Below, piece by piece: positions 17,533-28,429 of a stretch of 64,000 nt of DNA. The DNA is from Rhodobacteraceae bacterium WFHF2C18. GTDB lineage: Bacteria; Pseudomonadota; Alphaproteobacteria; Rhodobacterales; Rhodobacteraceae. A model generated the notes under the pieces. That model was not told where the DNA came from. It saw only the letters and a program-made list of their open reading frames with translations, and made no database searches. Made by a program: the position numbers and the translations under genes. Positions within the stretch are counted from its first letter, which is position 1; every line of letters begins with the position of its first letter. The DNA lies in NCBI GenBank assembly GCA_002166865.1, contig NHTQ01000003.1, positions 264,001-328,000 on the forward strand, written 5' to 3'.

Positions 17533-17709
17533 TCAGAAATCGATGGCCAGGCCCTTGTTTTCCCAGTCGCCGTAGCGCACCGGCTCGGGCCCGTCACGCC
17601 CGCCCAGTTCCCGGGGCATATCAAGCTCTCTGGCCTTGCGGCGCCGCTCCTCGGCCTCGGCGAGGGCGCGCTGCGCTTCGGGCGGCAGGTCGGTCTTGTC
17701 AGAAGGCAT
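17533..17709 (-). CDS. DUF1674 / SDHAF4-like succinate dehydrogenase assembly factor
   Basis: A 58-residue protein ending in the family signature GGRDGPEPVRYGDWENKGLAIDF (positions about 36-58), preceded by a charged Ala/Glu helix. In mitochondria and alphaproteobacteria DUF1674 proteins (SDHAF4) bind the flavinylated succinate dehydrogenase subunit during assembly; the role here is by homology. The ATG at 17709 (MPSDKTD) gives a typical size; an in-frame ATG at 17778 adds an unsupported 23-residue lead. It is divergent from rsmB, with 67 bases between starts. Confidence 0.82.
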   Translation of the reverse strand: MPSDKTDLPPEAQRALAEAEERRRKARELDMPRELGGRDGPEPVRYGDWENKGLAIDF

Positions 17710-17776
17710 CGGTGCAGCTTCCCATGTTGTCCTGTGCTTGATATACGCCTCCTTTGCGCCCAAGCAAGGAATACCC

Positions 17777-19048
17777 ATGTCGCAGCCCCCTCCGTCCGCC
17801 CGCCGCAGCGCGGTTCACCTGCTTGACGAGATCCTGGGCGAGGGCCGGCTGCTGGCCGATCTCCTGGGCAGCAGCGCGCTGGAGGATCTGGCCCCGGCCG
17901 ATCGCGCCCGCGCCCAACGACTGGCCACGGAAACCCTGCGCGGGCTGGAACGCGCCGACCGGCTGCTCGCCCGTCACCTGCGCAAGGCGCCGCCCCTGCA
18001 CGTCCGCAACATCCTGCGCCTCGGCACGGTCGAACTGTGCACCGGCGGCGACGCGCACGGCGTGGTCAACGACCTGGTGGCGCTCGTGGCGGGCCACCGC
18101 CGCTACGGCCGGCTCAAGGGGCTCGTCAACGCCGTTCTGCGCAAGATGACATCCGAGGGGCCGCGCACCTGGCCCGACCTGCGAGTGCCGCGGCTTCCCC
18201 GGTGGCTGCGCGCGCCGCTGCTCGATGCCTACGGGGCGCAGGCCGTCGCGGCGATGGAGCGGGCCCATTTCGCCGGCGCGCCGCTGGACCTGACGGCCCG
18301 CGATGAGCCCGAAACCCTGGCCGCGCGGCTGGGCGGAACGTTGCTGCCCACCGGCACCATCCGCCTGGCCAACGGGGGGCAGGTCTCCGCGCTGCCGGGT
18401 TTCCGCGACGGCGCTTTCTGGGTTCAGGACGCGGCCGCGGCGCTGCCGGCGCGGCTTCTGGCCCCGCAAGAGGGCGAGGCGGCGCTGGATCTCTGCGCCG
18501 CGCCGGGGGGCAAGACCCTGCAAATGGCCGCCGCGGGCGCGCGGGTCACCGCCGTGGACCTCTCCGCGCCCCGCATGGCGCGGGTGGAGGAGAACCTTGC
18601 CCGCACGGGCCTCTCGGCCACCTGCGTGGTGGGCGACGCGCTGGAATACGCCGGGGGCCCTTTCGATGCGATCCTGCTCGACGCGCCCTGTTCCGCGACG
18701 GGCACCATCCGGCGCCACCCCGATCTGCCCCACGCCCGCGACGGCAGCGGCATCGGCGCGCTGATCGATCTGCAGCGCGCGCTGCTCGACCATGCCCTCG
18801 GCCTGCTCGCCCCCGGGGGGCGGCTGGTGTTCTGCACCTGCTCGCTTCTGCCAGACGAGGGCGAATGCCAGGTCGAGGACGCCCTGGCCCGCCACCCCGG
18901 CCTGCGGGTGGACCGGGCCGCGGGCGACCGGCCCGGCGTCGATCCCTCCTGGATGACCGAGGAAGGCGGCCTGCGTCTGCGCCCCGATTACTGGCCCGAG
19001 GCCGGCGGCATGGACGGGTTCTACATGGCCTGCCTGCGGCACGGGTGA
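17777..19048 (+). CDS. rsmB: 16S rRNA (cytosine-967-C5)-methyltransferase
   Basis: Methylates C967 of 16S rRNA using S-adenosylmethionine. The 423-residue protein has an N-terminal NusB-like RNA-binding region (about 1-140, with HGVVNDLVALVAGHRRYGRLKGLVNAVLR) and a C-terminal Rossmann methyltransferase. The latter has DLCAAPGGKTLQMA near residue 240, DAPCSATGTIRRHPD near 303 and FCTCSLLPDEGE near 355; the cysteines of the second and third motifs are the catalytic pair of the NOL1/NOP2/Sun family. AAGGA precedes the chosen ATG; a long upstream in-frame extension overlaps the divergent gene and is rejected. Confidence 0.93.
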   Translation: MSQPPPSARRSAVHLLDEILGEGRLLADLLGSSALEDLAPADRARAQRLATETLRGLERADRLLARHLRKAPPLHVRNILRLGTVELCTGGDAHGVVNDLVALVAGHRRYGRLKGLVNAVLRKMTSEGPRTWPDLRVPRLPRWLRAPLLDAYGAQAVAAMERAHFAGAPLDLTARDEPETLAARLGGTLLPTGTIRLANGGQVSALPGFRDGAFWVQDAAAALPARLLAPQEGEAALDLCAAPGGKTLQMAAAGARVTAVDLSAPRMARVEENLARTGLSATCVVGDALEYAGGPFDAILLDAPCSATGTIRRHPDLPHARDGSGIGALIDLQRALLDHALGLLAPGGRLVFCTCSLLPDEGECQVEDALARHPGLRVDRAAGDRPGVDPSWMTEEGGLRLRPDYWPEAGGMDGFYMACLRHG

Positions 19049-19194
19049 CCGGGCAGCTGGACGGTCCGCGCGTCCGGAGCGCGCGGGCGCACCGTCATGC
19101 CCGGCCCGCGCGCCAATCAGCCGGTGACTTGCCCGCGCCGGGGGGCTATAGTGGTTACGGAAAACGCCGCCAAGAGCGTGCAGAGGCAAGGCCA

Positions 19195-20937
19195 ATGTCG
19201 GAGTCGGAAAACCTGTCGGCGCGCTGGTCGCGCCTCATGGATCGCGTCCAGGCCAAGCGCGCCACCCTGGGGCGTCCGGCCACCGCCATCGTGTCGCAGC
19301 CGGATCCCCGCACGATCGGCAGCTTCGCCCGCGGGCGGCAGCTTTCGGCGGGGAACTTCCTGTTCGCCGGCCACCTGATCGAAGCCCCCGATACCGGCAT
19401 CTGGGACATCGAGCCGCCCGACCGGCCCTTCGCCGAGGCGCTGCACGGGTTCGGCTGGCTGGACGACCTGGCCGCCGCCGGCGATGCCTTTGCGCGGGCG
19501 CGCGCGCAGATGTGGCTCCGGGAATGGATCGCGCGCTATGGCCAGGGGCGCGGCCCGGGCTGGACCGCCGATCTGACCGGACGGCGGCTGATCCGCTGGA
19601 TCAGCCATGCCATCTTCCTGCTGGGGGGGCACGATCGCGACAGCGCGGCGGCCTTCTACAGGTCCCTTGCGCAGCAGACGGCATTCCTCAGCCGGCGCTG
19701 GCAGGCGGCCCGCCCGGGCCTGCCCCGCTTCGAGGCGCTGACCGGGCTTATCTATGCCGGGTTGTCGCTGGAAGGAATGGAGCGGCACCTCGACCCGGCG
19801 GTCAGGGCCCTGGCGCGGGAATGCGACAGCCAGATCGACGCCGCCGGCGGCCTGCCCACACGCAATCCCGAGGAGCTTCTGGAGGTCTTCACCCTGCTGA
19901 CCTGGGCTGCCGTCACCCTCAGCGAAGCGGGGCGGTCGGCCAGCCATTCCCACTGGAGCGCGATCGAGCGGATCGCGCCCACCCTGCGCACCCTGCGCCA
20001 CGCCGATGGCGGACTTGCGCGCTTTCACGGCGGCGGGCGCGGGCTGGAAGGCCGGCTCGATGCCGCCTTGGCCAACAGCGGCGTGCGGGGCCGGCAGCCG
20101 GATGGGCTGTCCATGGGGTTCGCGCGGCTGAGCGCGGGGCGCACCAGCGTCATCGTCGATGCCGCGCCTCCGCCCGAGGGCCGCCCATCGGTCAACGCGC
20201 ACGCCTCGACCCTGGCCTTCGAACTGACCTCCGGCCGGCGCCCCCTTGTCGTCAACTGCGGGTCGGGGCGCAGTTTCGGGCAGGCGTGGCGCCGGGCGGG
20301 GCGGGCGACGCCCTCGCATTCGGCCCTGGTTCTGGCAGGGCGGTCCAGCGCGCGGCTGGGCACCTCCGGCAAGACCCAGGACTGGCTGACCGACGCCCCC
20401 CGCGAAGTGCCGATCAAGATGAGCAAGGCCCCCGACGGCATGCGGTTCGAGGGCGGGCACGACGGCTATCGCCGGGGGCACGGACTGACCCATGCCCGCA
20501 CCCTCGATCTGGCGCAGGACGGGCGCGGGCTGGCCGGGGAGGACATGCTTGTCTGCCTTGACGAGGCCGACCGCCGCCGTTTCGACAAGGCGATGGACAA
20601 GGCCCGCCTTCAGGGCGTCCCCTTCGACATCCGCTTTCACCTGCATCCCGATGTCGATGCCTCGGTGGACATGGGGGGCGCGGCGATCTCGCTGGCGCTG
20701 CGCAGCGGGGAAATCTGGATCTTCCGAACGGACGCGCGCATCCGGATGGTGCTGGAACCCTCGGTCTATCTTGAGCGGACCCGCCTGAAACCGCGTGCGA
20801 CCAAACAGATCGTTCTCTCCGGCCGCGCGATGGAGTATGCGACCCGCATCCGATGGTCGCTGGCCAAGGCGCAGTCCACGCCGGACGCGATCCGCGACGT
20901 GGACGAGGACGCGCTTGAGCCCGTGACCGAAACCTGA
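19195..20937 (+). CDS. Heparinase II/III family protein
   Basis: A 580-residue protein with an N-terminal alpha-helical toroid and a C-terminal beta-sandwich of the heparinase II/III-like fold, marked by [16 protein letters not shown] near residue 318, [21 protein letters not shown] near 340 and the repeated beta strands that follow. Family members cleave acidic polysaccharides by beta-elimination. In alphaproteobacteria a member of this type is usually found next to purH. No signal peptide is visible, so a cytosolic role on an internal polymer or an unconventional substrate is possible. It is probably in one transcript with rsmB and purH. Confidence 0.82.
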   Translation: MSESENLSARWSRLMDRVQAKRATLGRPATAIVSQPDPRTIGSFARGRQLSAGNFLFAGHLIEAPDTGIWDIEPPDRPFAEALHGFGWLDDLAAAGDAFARARAQMWLREWIARYGQGRGPGWTADLTGRRLIRWISHAIFLLGGHDRDSAAAFYRSLAQQTAFLSRRWQAARPGLPRFEALTGLIYAGLSLEGMERHLDPAVRALARECDSQIDAAGGLPTRNPEELLEVFTLLTWAAVTLSEAGRSASHSHWSAIERIAPTLRTLRHADGGLARFHGGGRGLEGRLDAALANSGVRGRQPDGLSMGFARLSAGRTSVIVDAAPPPEGRPSVNAHASTLAFELTSGRRPLVVNCGSGRSFGQAWRRAGRATPSHSALVLAGRSSARLGTSGKTQDWLTDAPREVPIKMSKAPDGMRFEGGHDGYRRGHGLTHARTLDLAQDGRGLAGEDMLVCLDEADRRRFDKAMDKARLQGVPFDIRFHLHPDVDASVDMGGAAISLALRSGEIWIFRTDARIRMVLEPSVYLERTRLKPRATKQIVLSGRAMEYATRIRWSLAKAQSTPDAIRDVDEDALEPVTET

Positions 20938-20966
20938 CAGACAGCCCCGATCCGAGGACGCCAACG

Positions 20967-22556
<1,590 letters not shown>

Positions 22557-22565
22557 GGGGCGGGG

Positions 22566-23042
22566 ATGCGGCTGGTTTTTCTCACGGCGCTCGTCACCTT
22601 CGTGCTGGACCAGGTCACGAAGTACTGGGTCGTGCACGCGATGGGCCTGGCCCGGGTGGGCGCGATCGATGTCTTCCCGCCCTTCTTCAACCTGCGCATG
22701 GCCTGGAATTACGGCGTGAATTTCGGGCTCTTGGCACAGGACAGCCCGCTCACCCGCTGGGCGCTGATCGCGGTGGCGCTGGCGATTTCCGCCGCGGTGC
22801 TGTGGTGGGTGCATCGCGATCCCGCCGGCCCGCTTCAGAAGATCTCGGCGGGGTTGCTGGTGGGCGGGGCGCTCGGCAACGTGCTTGACCGGCTCGTTTA
22901 CGGCGCGGTGGCGGACTTCATCAACATGTCCTGCTGCGGCCTGAACAACCCCTTCGCCTTCAACGTGGCGGATGTCGCGGTCTTCGCCGGGGCCTTCGGC
23001 CTTATCCTTTTCGGCACGGACAAACCGGAAAAGGCCCCGTGA
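22566..23042 (+). CDS. lspA: Lipoprotein signal peptidase (signal peptidase II)
   Basis: Inner-membrane aspartyl protease that cleaves prolipoprotein signal peptides. The 158-residue protein has four hydrophobic helices and the catalytic aspartates Asp117 (VADFIN) and Asp136 (NVADV), spaced as in characterised enzymes, with the GGALGNVLDR segment near 101-109. The following gene encodes a lipoprotein, a likely substrate, and the two are about 50 bases apart on the same strand. Confidence 0.95.
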   Translation: MRLVFLTALVTFVLDQVTKYWVVHAMGLARVGAIDVFPPFFNLRMAWNYGVNFGLLAQDSPLTRWALIAVALAISAAVLWWVHRDPAGPLQKISAGLLVGGALGNVLDRLVYGAVADFINMSCCGLNNPFAFNVADVAVFAGAFGLILFGTDKPEKAP

Positions 23043-23094
23043 CGCCGGCGGCGCGATGCGCTATGCAAGGCGCCAAACGTGCAGGAGAGTGGCG

Positions 23095-23628
23095 ATGAGT
23101 CTGCCGCGAACGACTATTCTGGTGCTGGCACTGGCCGTCACGGCGGCCTGCGGCGACCGTGGGGAGGAAGTGACCCTCACCCGGATCAAGAACACCGGCT
23201 CGGGGCCGGACGAATTCACGATCCTGCCGACCAAGCCGCTGCAATCGCCCGACAGCTACAACGACCTGCCGCCGCCGGCGCCGGGGGCGCCCAACCTGGT
23301 CGATCCCAATCCCAAGGCCGAGGGCGTCGCGGCCCTGGGCGGCAACCCCGCGGCCACCGCCGGGCGGCAGCCCGCGGCCGCCGACAGCGCGCTGGTGCGC
23401 CACGCGGCCCGGCACGGCGTGCCCGAGGACATCCGCCGGGAACTGGCCCTTGAGGACCGCGAGACGCGCCGCCGGCACGGCCGCGTCAATATCCTGCGCC
23501 TCGGCCCCACCGACGACTACACCGACGCCTACAAGGATCAGTGGCTGAACGCCCAGGCCGAAGAGCGGCGCCTGCGCCTGCGCGGCATAGAAACGCCGAC
23601 GAACCCGCCGGGCGAGGACTCCCGCTAA
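23095..23628 (+). CDS. DUF3035 lipoprotein
   Basis: A 177-residue protein with a lipoprotein signal (ILVLALAVTAACGD, lipobox AAC with Cys19). The conserved family core is the FTILPTKPLQSPDSYNDLPPPAPG segment after the signal, followed by NLVDPNPKAEGVAALGG. The rest is charged and predicted mostly helical. DUF3035 proteins are common in Rhodobacterales next to lspA and M16 peptidase genes; I know of no assigned function. A role in outer-membrane lipoprotein or protease biology is suggested only by the neighbours. AGGAGAG precedes the ATG. Confidence 0.8.
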   Translation: MSLPRTTILVLALAVTAACGDRGEEVTLTRIKNTGSGPDEFTILPTKPLQSPDSYNDLPPPAPGAPNLVDPNPKAEGVAALGGNPAATAGRQPAAADSALVRHAARHGVPEDIRRELALEDRETRRRHGRVNILRLGPTDDYTDAYKDQWLNAQAEERRLRLRGIETPTNPPGEDSR

Positions 23629-23709
23629 GCCGCGCCGCCGGCAGCGGTTGAAACGCGGCACAGGCGGCGTATCTTGCAGGGCACCGGCCACCGGTCATGG
23701 AGATACCCG

Positions 23710-25041
23710 ATGCGCAGCCTACTCGCCTGCCTGGCGATCCTCGCCTGGGCGGCCCTTCCCGCCCGAGCCGAGGACGCGGTCACAACCTACGATTTGGACA
23801 ACGGCATGCAGGTCGTGGTGATCGAGGATCACCGCGCGCCGGTGGTCGTGCACATGGTCTGGTACCGTGCCGGCGCCGCAGACGAAAGGCCGGGGGTATC
23901 CGGCGTTGCCCACTTCCTTGAACACCTGATGTTCAAGGGCACGGACACCCTGGATCCGGGGGAATTTTCAGCAACGGTGGCGCGGCAGGGCGGATCGGAC
24001 AACGCCTTCACCAGCTACGACTACACCGCCTATTTCCAGCGCGTCGCGGCCGACCGGCTGGACCTGATGATGGAGATGGAAAGCGACCGGATGGTCAACC
24101 TCCAGCTCGCCGAAGACGACGTCGTGACCGAGCGCGATGTCATCATCGAGGAGCGCAACCAGCGGGTCGAGAACAACCCCGGCGCCCTCTTCAGCGAACA
24201 GAAACGCGCCGCCCAGTACCTCAACCACCCCTACGGAACGCCCATCGTGGGCTGGCCGCAGGAGGTCCGGCAACTGGACCGGGCCGCCGCGCTGGATTTC
24301 TACCGGACCTACTACGCCCCCAACAACGCGATCCTGATCGTCGCCGGGGACGTCCAGCCCGGCGATGTCCGCGAACTGGCCCGGAAACACTACGGCGCGA
24401 TCCCGGCCAATCCCGACCTGCCCCCGCGCACCCGCCCGCAAGAGCCCCGGCAACTGGCCGAACGGCGCCTGGTGTTCAAGGACGACCGCGTCGCGCAACC
24501 CTACGTGACGCGTTCGTACCTGGCCCCCGAACGCGACAGCGGCGCGCAGGAGGACGCGGCCGCGCTGACGCTGCTGGCACAGATCCTTGGCGGTGGCACC
24601 ACGTCGCTCCTGGCCGAGAAGCTGCAGTTCGAAGATCGCAAGGCAGTGCACACGGCGGCCTACTACCGGGGCCGGGCCCTGGATGACACGACGTTCCAGT
24701 TTGTCGTCGTGCCCGCCCCGGGCGTAACCCTCGACGAGGCCGAATCGGCGCTGGACGGGGTGCTCGCCTCATTTCTGGAAGAGGGGGTCGATCCCGACCA
24801 GCTCGATCGTATCAAGCGCGAATTCCGCGCCGACCTGATCTATGCCCGCGACAGCGTCGGCACCCTGGCCAACCGCTACGGCCGGGCGCTGACCCAGGGC
24901 CTGACGGTCGAGGATGTGCAGGCCTGGCCCGAAATCGTTCAGGCCGTGACCGAGGAGGACATCATGCAGGCGGCGCGTGATCTGCTGGATCGCGATCGCG
25001 CGGTGACAGGCTGGCTGCGCGCACCGGAGGTTACCCAATGA
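23710..25041 (+). CDS. M16 family zinc metallopeptidase, catalytic partner
   Basis: A secreted 443-residue pitrilysin-type peptidase with a signal peptide (RSLLACLAILAWAALPARA). The inverted zinc motif HFLEH is at residues 68-72 (H68, E71, H72). The downstream glutamate ligand lies in the following helix, in the stretch RDVIIEERNQRVENNPG near 145-160. A family GTPIVGWPQEVRQL block comes next. It overlaps the next gene by ATGA, and the pair matches the periplasmic two-subunit M16 arrangement common in alphaproteobacteria. The likely role is periplasmic peptide or protein turnover. Confidence 0.9.
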   Translation: MRSLLACLAILAWAALPARAEDAVTTYDLDNGMQVVVIEDHRAPVVVHMVWYRAGAADERPGVSGVAHFLEHLMFKGTDTLDPGEFSATVARQGGSDNAFTSYDYTAYFQRVAADRLDLMMEMESDRMVNLQLAEDDVVTERDVIIEERNQRVENNPGALFSEQKRAAQYLNHPYGTPIVGWPQEVRQLDRAAALDFYRTYYAPNNAILIVAGDVQPGDVRELARKHYGAIPANPDLPPRTRPQEPRQLAERRLVFKDDRVAQPYVTRSYLAPERDSGAQEDAAALTLLAQILGGGTTSLLAEKLQFEDRKAVHTAAYYRGRALDDTTFQFVVVPAPGVTLDEAESALDGVLASFLEEGVDPDQLDRIKREFRADLIYARDSVGTLANRYGRALTQGLTVEDVQAWPEIVQAVTEEDIMQAARDLLDRDRAVTGWLRAPEVTQ

Positions 25042-26351
25042 TCCGCTTTTTTCTGGCCGCGCTGTTCGTGCTGGCGGCCCTGCCCGCCCGGGCCCAGATC
25101 GACGTGCAGGAAGTCACCACCCCCGGCGGCATCGATGCCTGGCTGGTCGAGGACCACTCGATTCCCTTCACCGCGCTCGAAATCCGATTCCGGGGCGGCG
25201 CCTCGCTGGATCCCGACGGCAAGGAAGGGGTGACGAACCTCATGGTCGGCCTTCTTGAGGAGGGCGCCGGCGACATGGATGCCCGCGCCTTCGCCCGCGC
25301 GACCGAACGCGAGGCCGCCGAGTTTTCCTATGACGTGCACGAGGACGCGGTGCGCGTCTCCGCCCGGTTCCTGACCGAGACGCGGGCGGATTCGGTCGCG
25401 CTGCTGCGCGAGAGCCTTGTCGCCCCGCGCTTCGACGCCTCGGCAATCGAGCGCGTGCGCGCCCAGGTCCTGTCGGTGATCCGCTCCAACGGCAAGGATC
25501 CCCGCCGGATCGCCGGGCGCGCCTTCGACAGGAAGGTCTACGGCGACCACCCCTATGCCACGCCCGTCAACGGCACGCTGGAAAGCGTCAGGGCGCTCGG
25601 CCGCGCGGATATCGTTGCCGCGCACGAGGCCGCGCTCGCGCGTGACAGGCTCTATGTCAGCGCCGTGGGCGACATAACGGCCGAAGAACTCTCGGCGCTG
25701 CTCGACAACCTGCTGGGCGATCTGCCGGCCGAGGGCGCCCCGCTGCCCGGCCCGGCCGATCCCGACCTGCCCGGCGGCACCACGGTGGAGGAATTCCAGA
25801 CCCCGCAATCGGTCGCGCTGTTCGCGCAGCCCGGCATCGACCGGGACGATCCGGATTTCTTCGCCGCCTACATCCTGAACCACATCTTGGGCGGCGGCTC
25901 CTTCGAAAGCCGCCTGATGGAGGAAGTGCGCGAGAAGCGCGGGCTGACCTACGGCGTCTATTCCTACCTGGTGGACATGGAGGGCGCGCAGCTCTGGCGC
26001 GGCTCGGTCTCCTCGGCCAACGACCGCGTCGCCGAAGCGATCGAGGTGATCCGGAACGAATGGCGGGACATCCATGAAAACGGCGTGACGGAAAAGGAAC
26101 TGCGCGACGCCAAGACCTACCTCACGGGCGCCTATCCCCTGCGGTTCGACGGAAACGGCCCGATCGCCGAGATCGCGGTTTCCATGCAGATGGAGGGCCT
26201 GCCGACCGATTACATCGACAACCGCAACGACAAGGTCCGCGCCGTCACGCTGGAGGAGGTCAACCGCGTGGCGCGGGAGTTGGTGGCACCCGAAAGGCTA
26301 ACCTTCGTCGTGGTGGGCGCGCCCCAGGGGCTGTCGACGACCACGAACTGA
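25038..26351 (+). CDS. M16 family peptidase-like protein, non-catalytic partner
   Basis: A 437-residue secreted homologue (signal MIRFFLAALFVLAALPARA) of the preceding protein. The zinc motif is missing: the position of HFLEH reads NLMVGLLEEGAG near residue 74. The C-terminal half keeps the M16 substrate-binding pattern, including GGGSFESRLMEEVREKRGLTYGVYS near 285. By analogy with the mitochondrial processing peptidase and bacterial M16 pairs it should form the inactive half of a heterodimer. Its ATG overlaps the upstream stop (ATGA), implying equal translation. Confidence 0.88.
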   Translation: MIRFFLAALFVLAALPARAQIDVQEVTTPGGIDAWLVEDHSIPFTALEIRFRGGASLDPDGKEGVTNLMVGLLEEGAGDMDARAFARATEREAAEFSYDVHEDAVRVSARFLTETRADSVALLRESLVAPRFDASAIERVRAQVLSVIRSNGKDPRRIAGRAFDRKVYGDHPYATPVNGTLESVRALGRADIVAAHEAALARDRLYVSAVGDITAEELSALLDNLLGDLPAEGAPLPGPADPDLPGGTTVEEFQTPQSVALFAQPGIDRDDPDFFAAYILNHILGGGSFESRLMEEVREKRGLTYGVYSYLVDMEGAQLWRGSVSSANDRVAEAIEVIRNEWRDIHENGVTEKELRDAKTYLTGAYPLRFDGNGPIAEIAVSMQMEGLPTDYIDNRNDKVRAVTLEEVNRVARELVAPERLTFVVVGAPQGLSTTTN

Positions 26352-26358
26352 TCCCGCC

Positions 26359-27252
26359 CTACCCCAGCGTTCCGGCCAGGTTCGGGCCCACGGCCGGGTC
26401 GGCGTCGCGCAGCGGCGGGCGCAGGGTCAGCCAGCGGGAATCCCCCGTCTGATGGGCCTTCAACGCCTTCAGCCCGTGGGTCAACCCGGCCTCCTGTACC
26501 GCGCGGCGGTGCATGTTCACGGCGGGCAGCGCGCCCTTGGCCGCCTCCAGCGCACCGTCGGCCACCAGGTCGTAGAGCGCGCGGATCGCGGTGACATTGG
26601 AATTGCAGGTGGCCGAGATGCAGCCGCCGCCGCCAAGCTCCATCGCCTGCATCAGGTAGCTTTCCGACCCGGGAAAGACGGAAATGCCCGGCGCCGCCTC
26701 GATCACGGCGCGCGTATTGTCCCAGTCGCCGGAACTGTCCTTGTAGGCCACCACGATCTGCGGGAAGGCCGCGTTCAGCCGTGCGGCAAGCTCCGGCGAG
26801 ATGCCGACGCCCGTCATCTGCGGAATGTGGTAAAGACAGATCCGCGGCACCGGGGTGCCCAGCCGATCGATCAGCGTGGCGAAATAGCGGTAAAGGCCCT
26901 CGTCATCGGCATTCGCAAAAAAGAACGGCGGCAGGACCATCACCGCGGCACAGCCCAGGCCGGCGGCGTGGCGGGCCAGTTCCGCCACCTCGGGCAGGGC
27001 GCAGCCGCCGATCCCGGGCATCAGCCGGTCGGCAGGGGCCGCCCCGCTCTCCACAAGGGCCTCCAGGGTTTCCATCCGCTCGCGCATGGAATGGCTGGGT
27101 CCCTCGCCGGTGGTGCCGAAGGGTGACAGGTAATGCGCCCCGCCCGCCAGAACCTCGGCGGCATGCGCCAGATAGAGGTCCTGCGCGATCGCGAGGTCAT
27201 CGTTGTAAGGGGTCAGGAGCGGAGCGATCACCCCGGCAAGCCGGTCTGCCAT
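26359..27252 (-). CDS. Dihydrodipicolinate synthase family protein (DapA-like lyase)
   Basis: A 297-residue class I TIM-barrel lyase/aldolase of the DapA/NanA superfamily. It has the pyruvate-binding loop FGTTGEGPS near residue 44, the tyrosine segment ICLYHIPQMTGVGIS near 138 and the Schiff-base lysine in VVAYKDSSGDW near 168. It is a paralogue rather than the lysine-pathway enzyme; a substrate such as a keto-sugar acid is only a guess. ATG 27252 has GAGG upstream and lies eight bases after the 2-hydroxyacid dehydrogenase stop, so the two genes form an operon. Confidence 0.85.
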   Translation of the reverse strand: MADRLAGVIAPLLTPYNDDLAIAQDLYLAHAAEVLAGGAHYLSPFGTTGEGPSHSMRERMETLEALVESGAAPADRLMPGIGGCALPEVAELARHAAGLGCAAVMVLPPFFFANADDEGLYRYFATLIDRLGTPVPRICLYHIPQMTGVGISPELAARLNAAFPQIVVAYKDSSGDWDNTRAVIEAAPGISVFPGSESYLMQAMELGGGGCISATCNSNVTAIRALYDLVADGALEAAKGALPAVNMHRRAVQEAGLTHGLKALKAHQTGDSRWLTLRPPLRDADPAVGPNLAGTLG

Positions 27253-27260
27253 CTCATGCC

Positions 27261-28229
27261 TCAATAGCCGCGTTGCGGATTCACCACGTTGCGCAGCGGC
27301 GCGCCGCGCTGCCACCGTTCCAGGTTATCCATGAACATCTCGAAGGCCGCCATGTTCCATCCGTCGTAAACGGCCGAGCAATGCGGCGAGACGATCACGT
27401 TCTCCAATTCCCACACGGGGCTGTCGGGCGGCAGCGGTTCGGTCTCGAACACGTCGCGCGCCGCCCCGGCGATGGCCCCGCGGCGCATCGCCTCGACGAA
27501 GGCATCGGTATCCACCACACCGCCGCGCGACACGTCGATCAGAATCGCGCTGTCCTTCATCGCCGTGAAGGCGCCTTCGTCCACCAGCCCCCGCGTGCTG
27601 TCCAGCAGAGGCACCGACACCACAATCAGGTCCGCTCGCTCCCAGAGTCCGGGCAGATCCGCGGCCGCGTGCACCTCGTCCAGGTTTTCCATCGGCGCAG
27701 GGCGGGCGCGGGTGCCGATCACATGCATGCCGAAGGCGCGCGCCCGGGCCGCCACGGCCTGCCCGGTCTGGCCCAGACCGACGATCAGCACCGTCTTGCC
27801 CGCCAGCGGCGTCATTGTCCGTTCGCGCCAGCGATGCGCGGCCTTGTCCGCCTGCAACCCCGGCACATCCAGCGTGAAGTGCAGCGCGCAACCCAGCACG
27901 TATTCGGCCATCATCGGCGCGGCAACGCCGGCGGCATTCGTCACGGTGACGGCATCGGTCTGCCAGGGGCGCAGGTGATCGACCCCGGATCCCCCGACCG
28001 CGATCCAGCGCGGCCCGCCCTCGCCCAGAAGCGCCTCGCGCGGGTATCCGGCGCGGCCGTCGAAGGCAATGGAATAAACCACGTCGGGCCGGAACTCCGC
28101 CAGCACGGGGCCAAGCCCGTCGTAACTGTCATGCCCGCGCGCTGCGACCGCCGGCATGGCCTGCTCCAGCCGCTCAAGCAACGGCGCGGGATCGCGCGTG
28201 TGAACCAGTACTCTGGGTGTGTCCGCCAT
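27261..28229 (-). CDS. D-isomer-specific 2-hydroxyacid dehydrogenase
   Basis: A 322-residue NAD(P)-dependent oxidoreductase. The nucleotide-binding motif GLGQTGQAVAARARAFGM is near residue 148, the catalytic arginine lies in IDVSRGGVVD near 228, the glutamate in VFETEPLPPDSP and the histidine in VIVSPHCSAVYDGW. The substrate is not determined by these motifs; glyoxylate/hydroxypyruvate or phosphonate-type acids are possible. The ATG at 28229 (MADTPRVL) starts at the first beta strand; a 61-residue upstream in-frame lead is unsupported. It is first in a two-gene operon with the DapA-like lyase. Confidence 0.87.
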   Translation of the reverse strand: MADTPRVLVHTRDPAPLLERLEQAMPAVAARGHDSYDGLGPVLAEFRPDVVYSIAFDGRAGYPREALLGEGGPRWIAVGGSGVDHLRPWQTDAVTVTNAAGVAAPMMAEYVLGCALHFTLDVPGLQADKAAHRWRERTMTPLAGKTVLIVGLGQTGQAVAARARAFGMHVIGTRARPAPMENLDEVHAAADLPGLWERADLIVVSVPLLDSTRGLVDEGAFTAMKDSAILIDVSRGGVVDTDAFVEAMRRGAIAGAARDVFETEPLPPDSPVWELENVIVSPHCSAVYDGWNMAAFEMFMDNLERWQRGAPLRNVVNPQRGY

Positions 28230-28429
28230 GGTGTCTCCGGGTCGGGGTGAGGTCGTTTCCGACAGGGTGGCGGAATTCCCGCCCGCGTCAAGCAGATGCC
28301 CGGGCCGGCCCCGCAGGGAACCCTTGGCCGCGCTTGCGCATTCCTCCTGCAAAACGCGGGCCGATGCGGACGGTTCGCCCGCGGCGAGAGCAAGGAAGAT
28401 GCACCCAACCATCCGGAACGGAGCGAACC

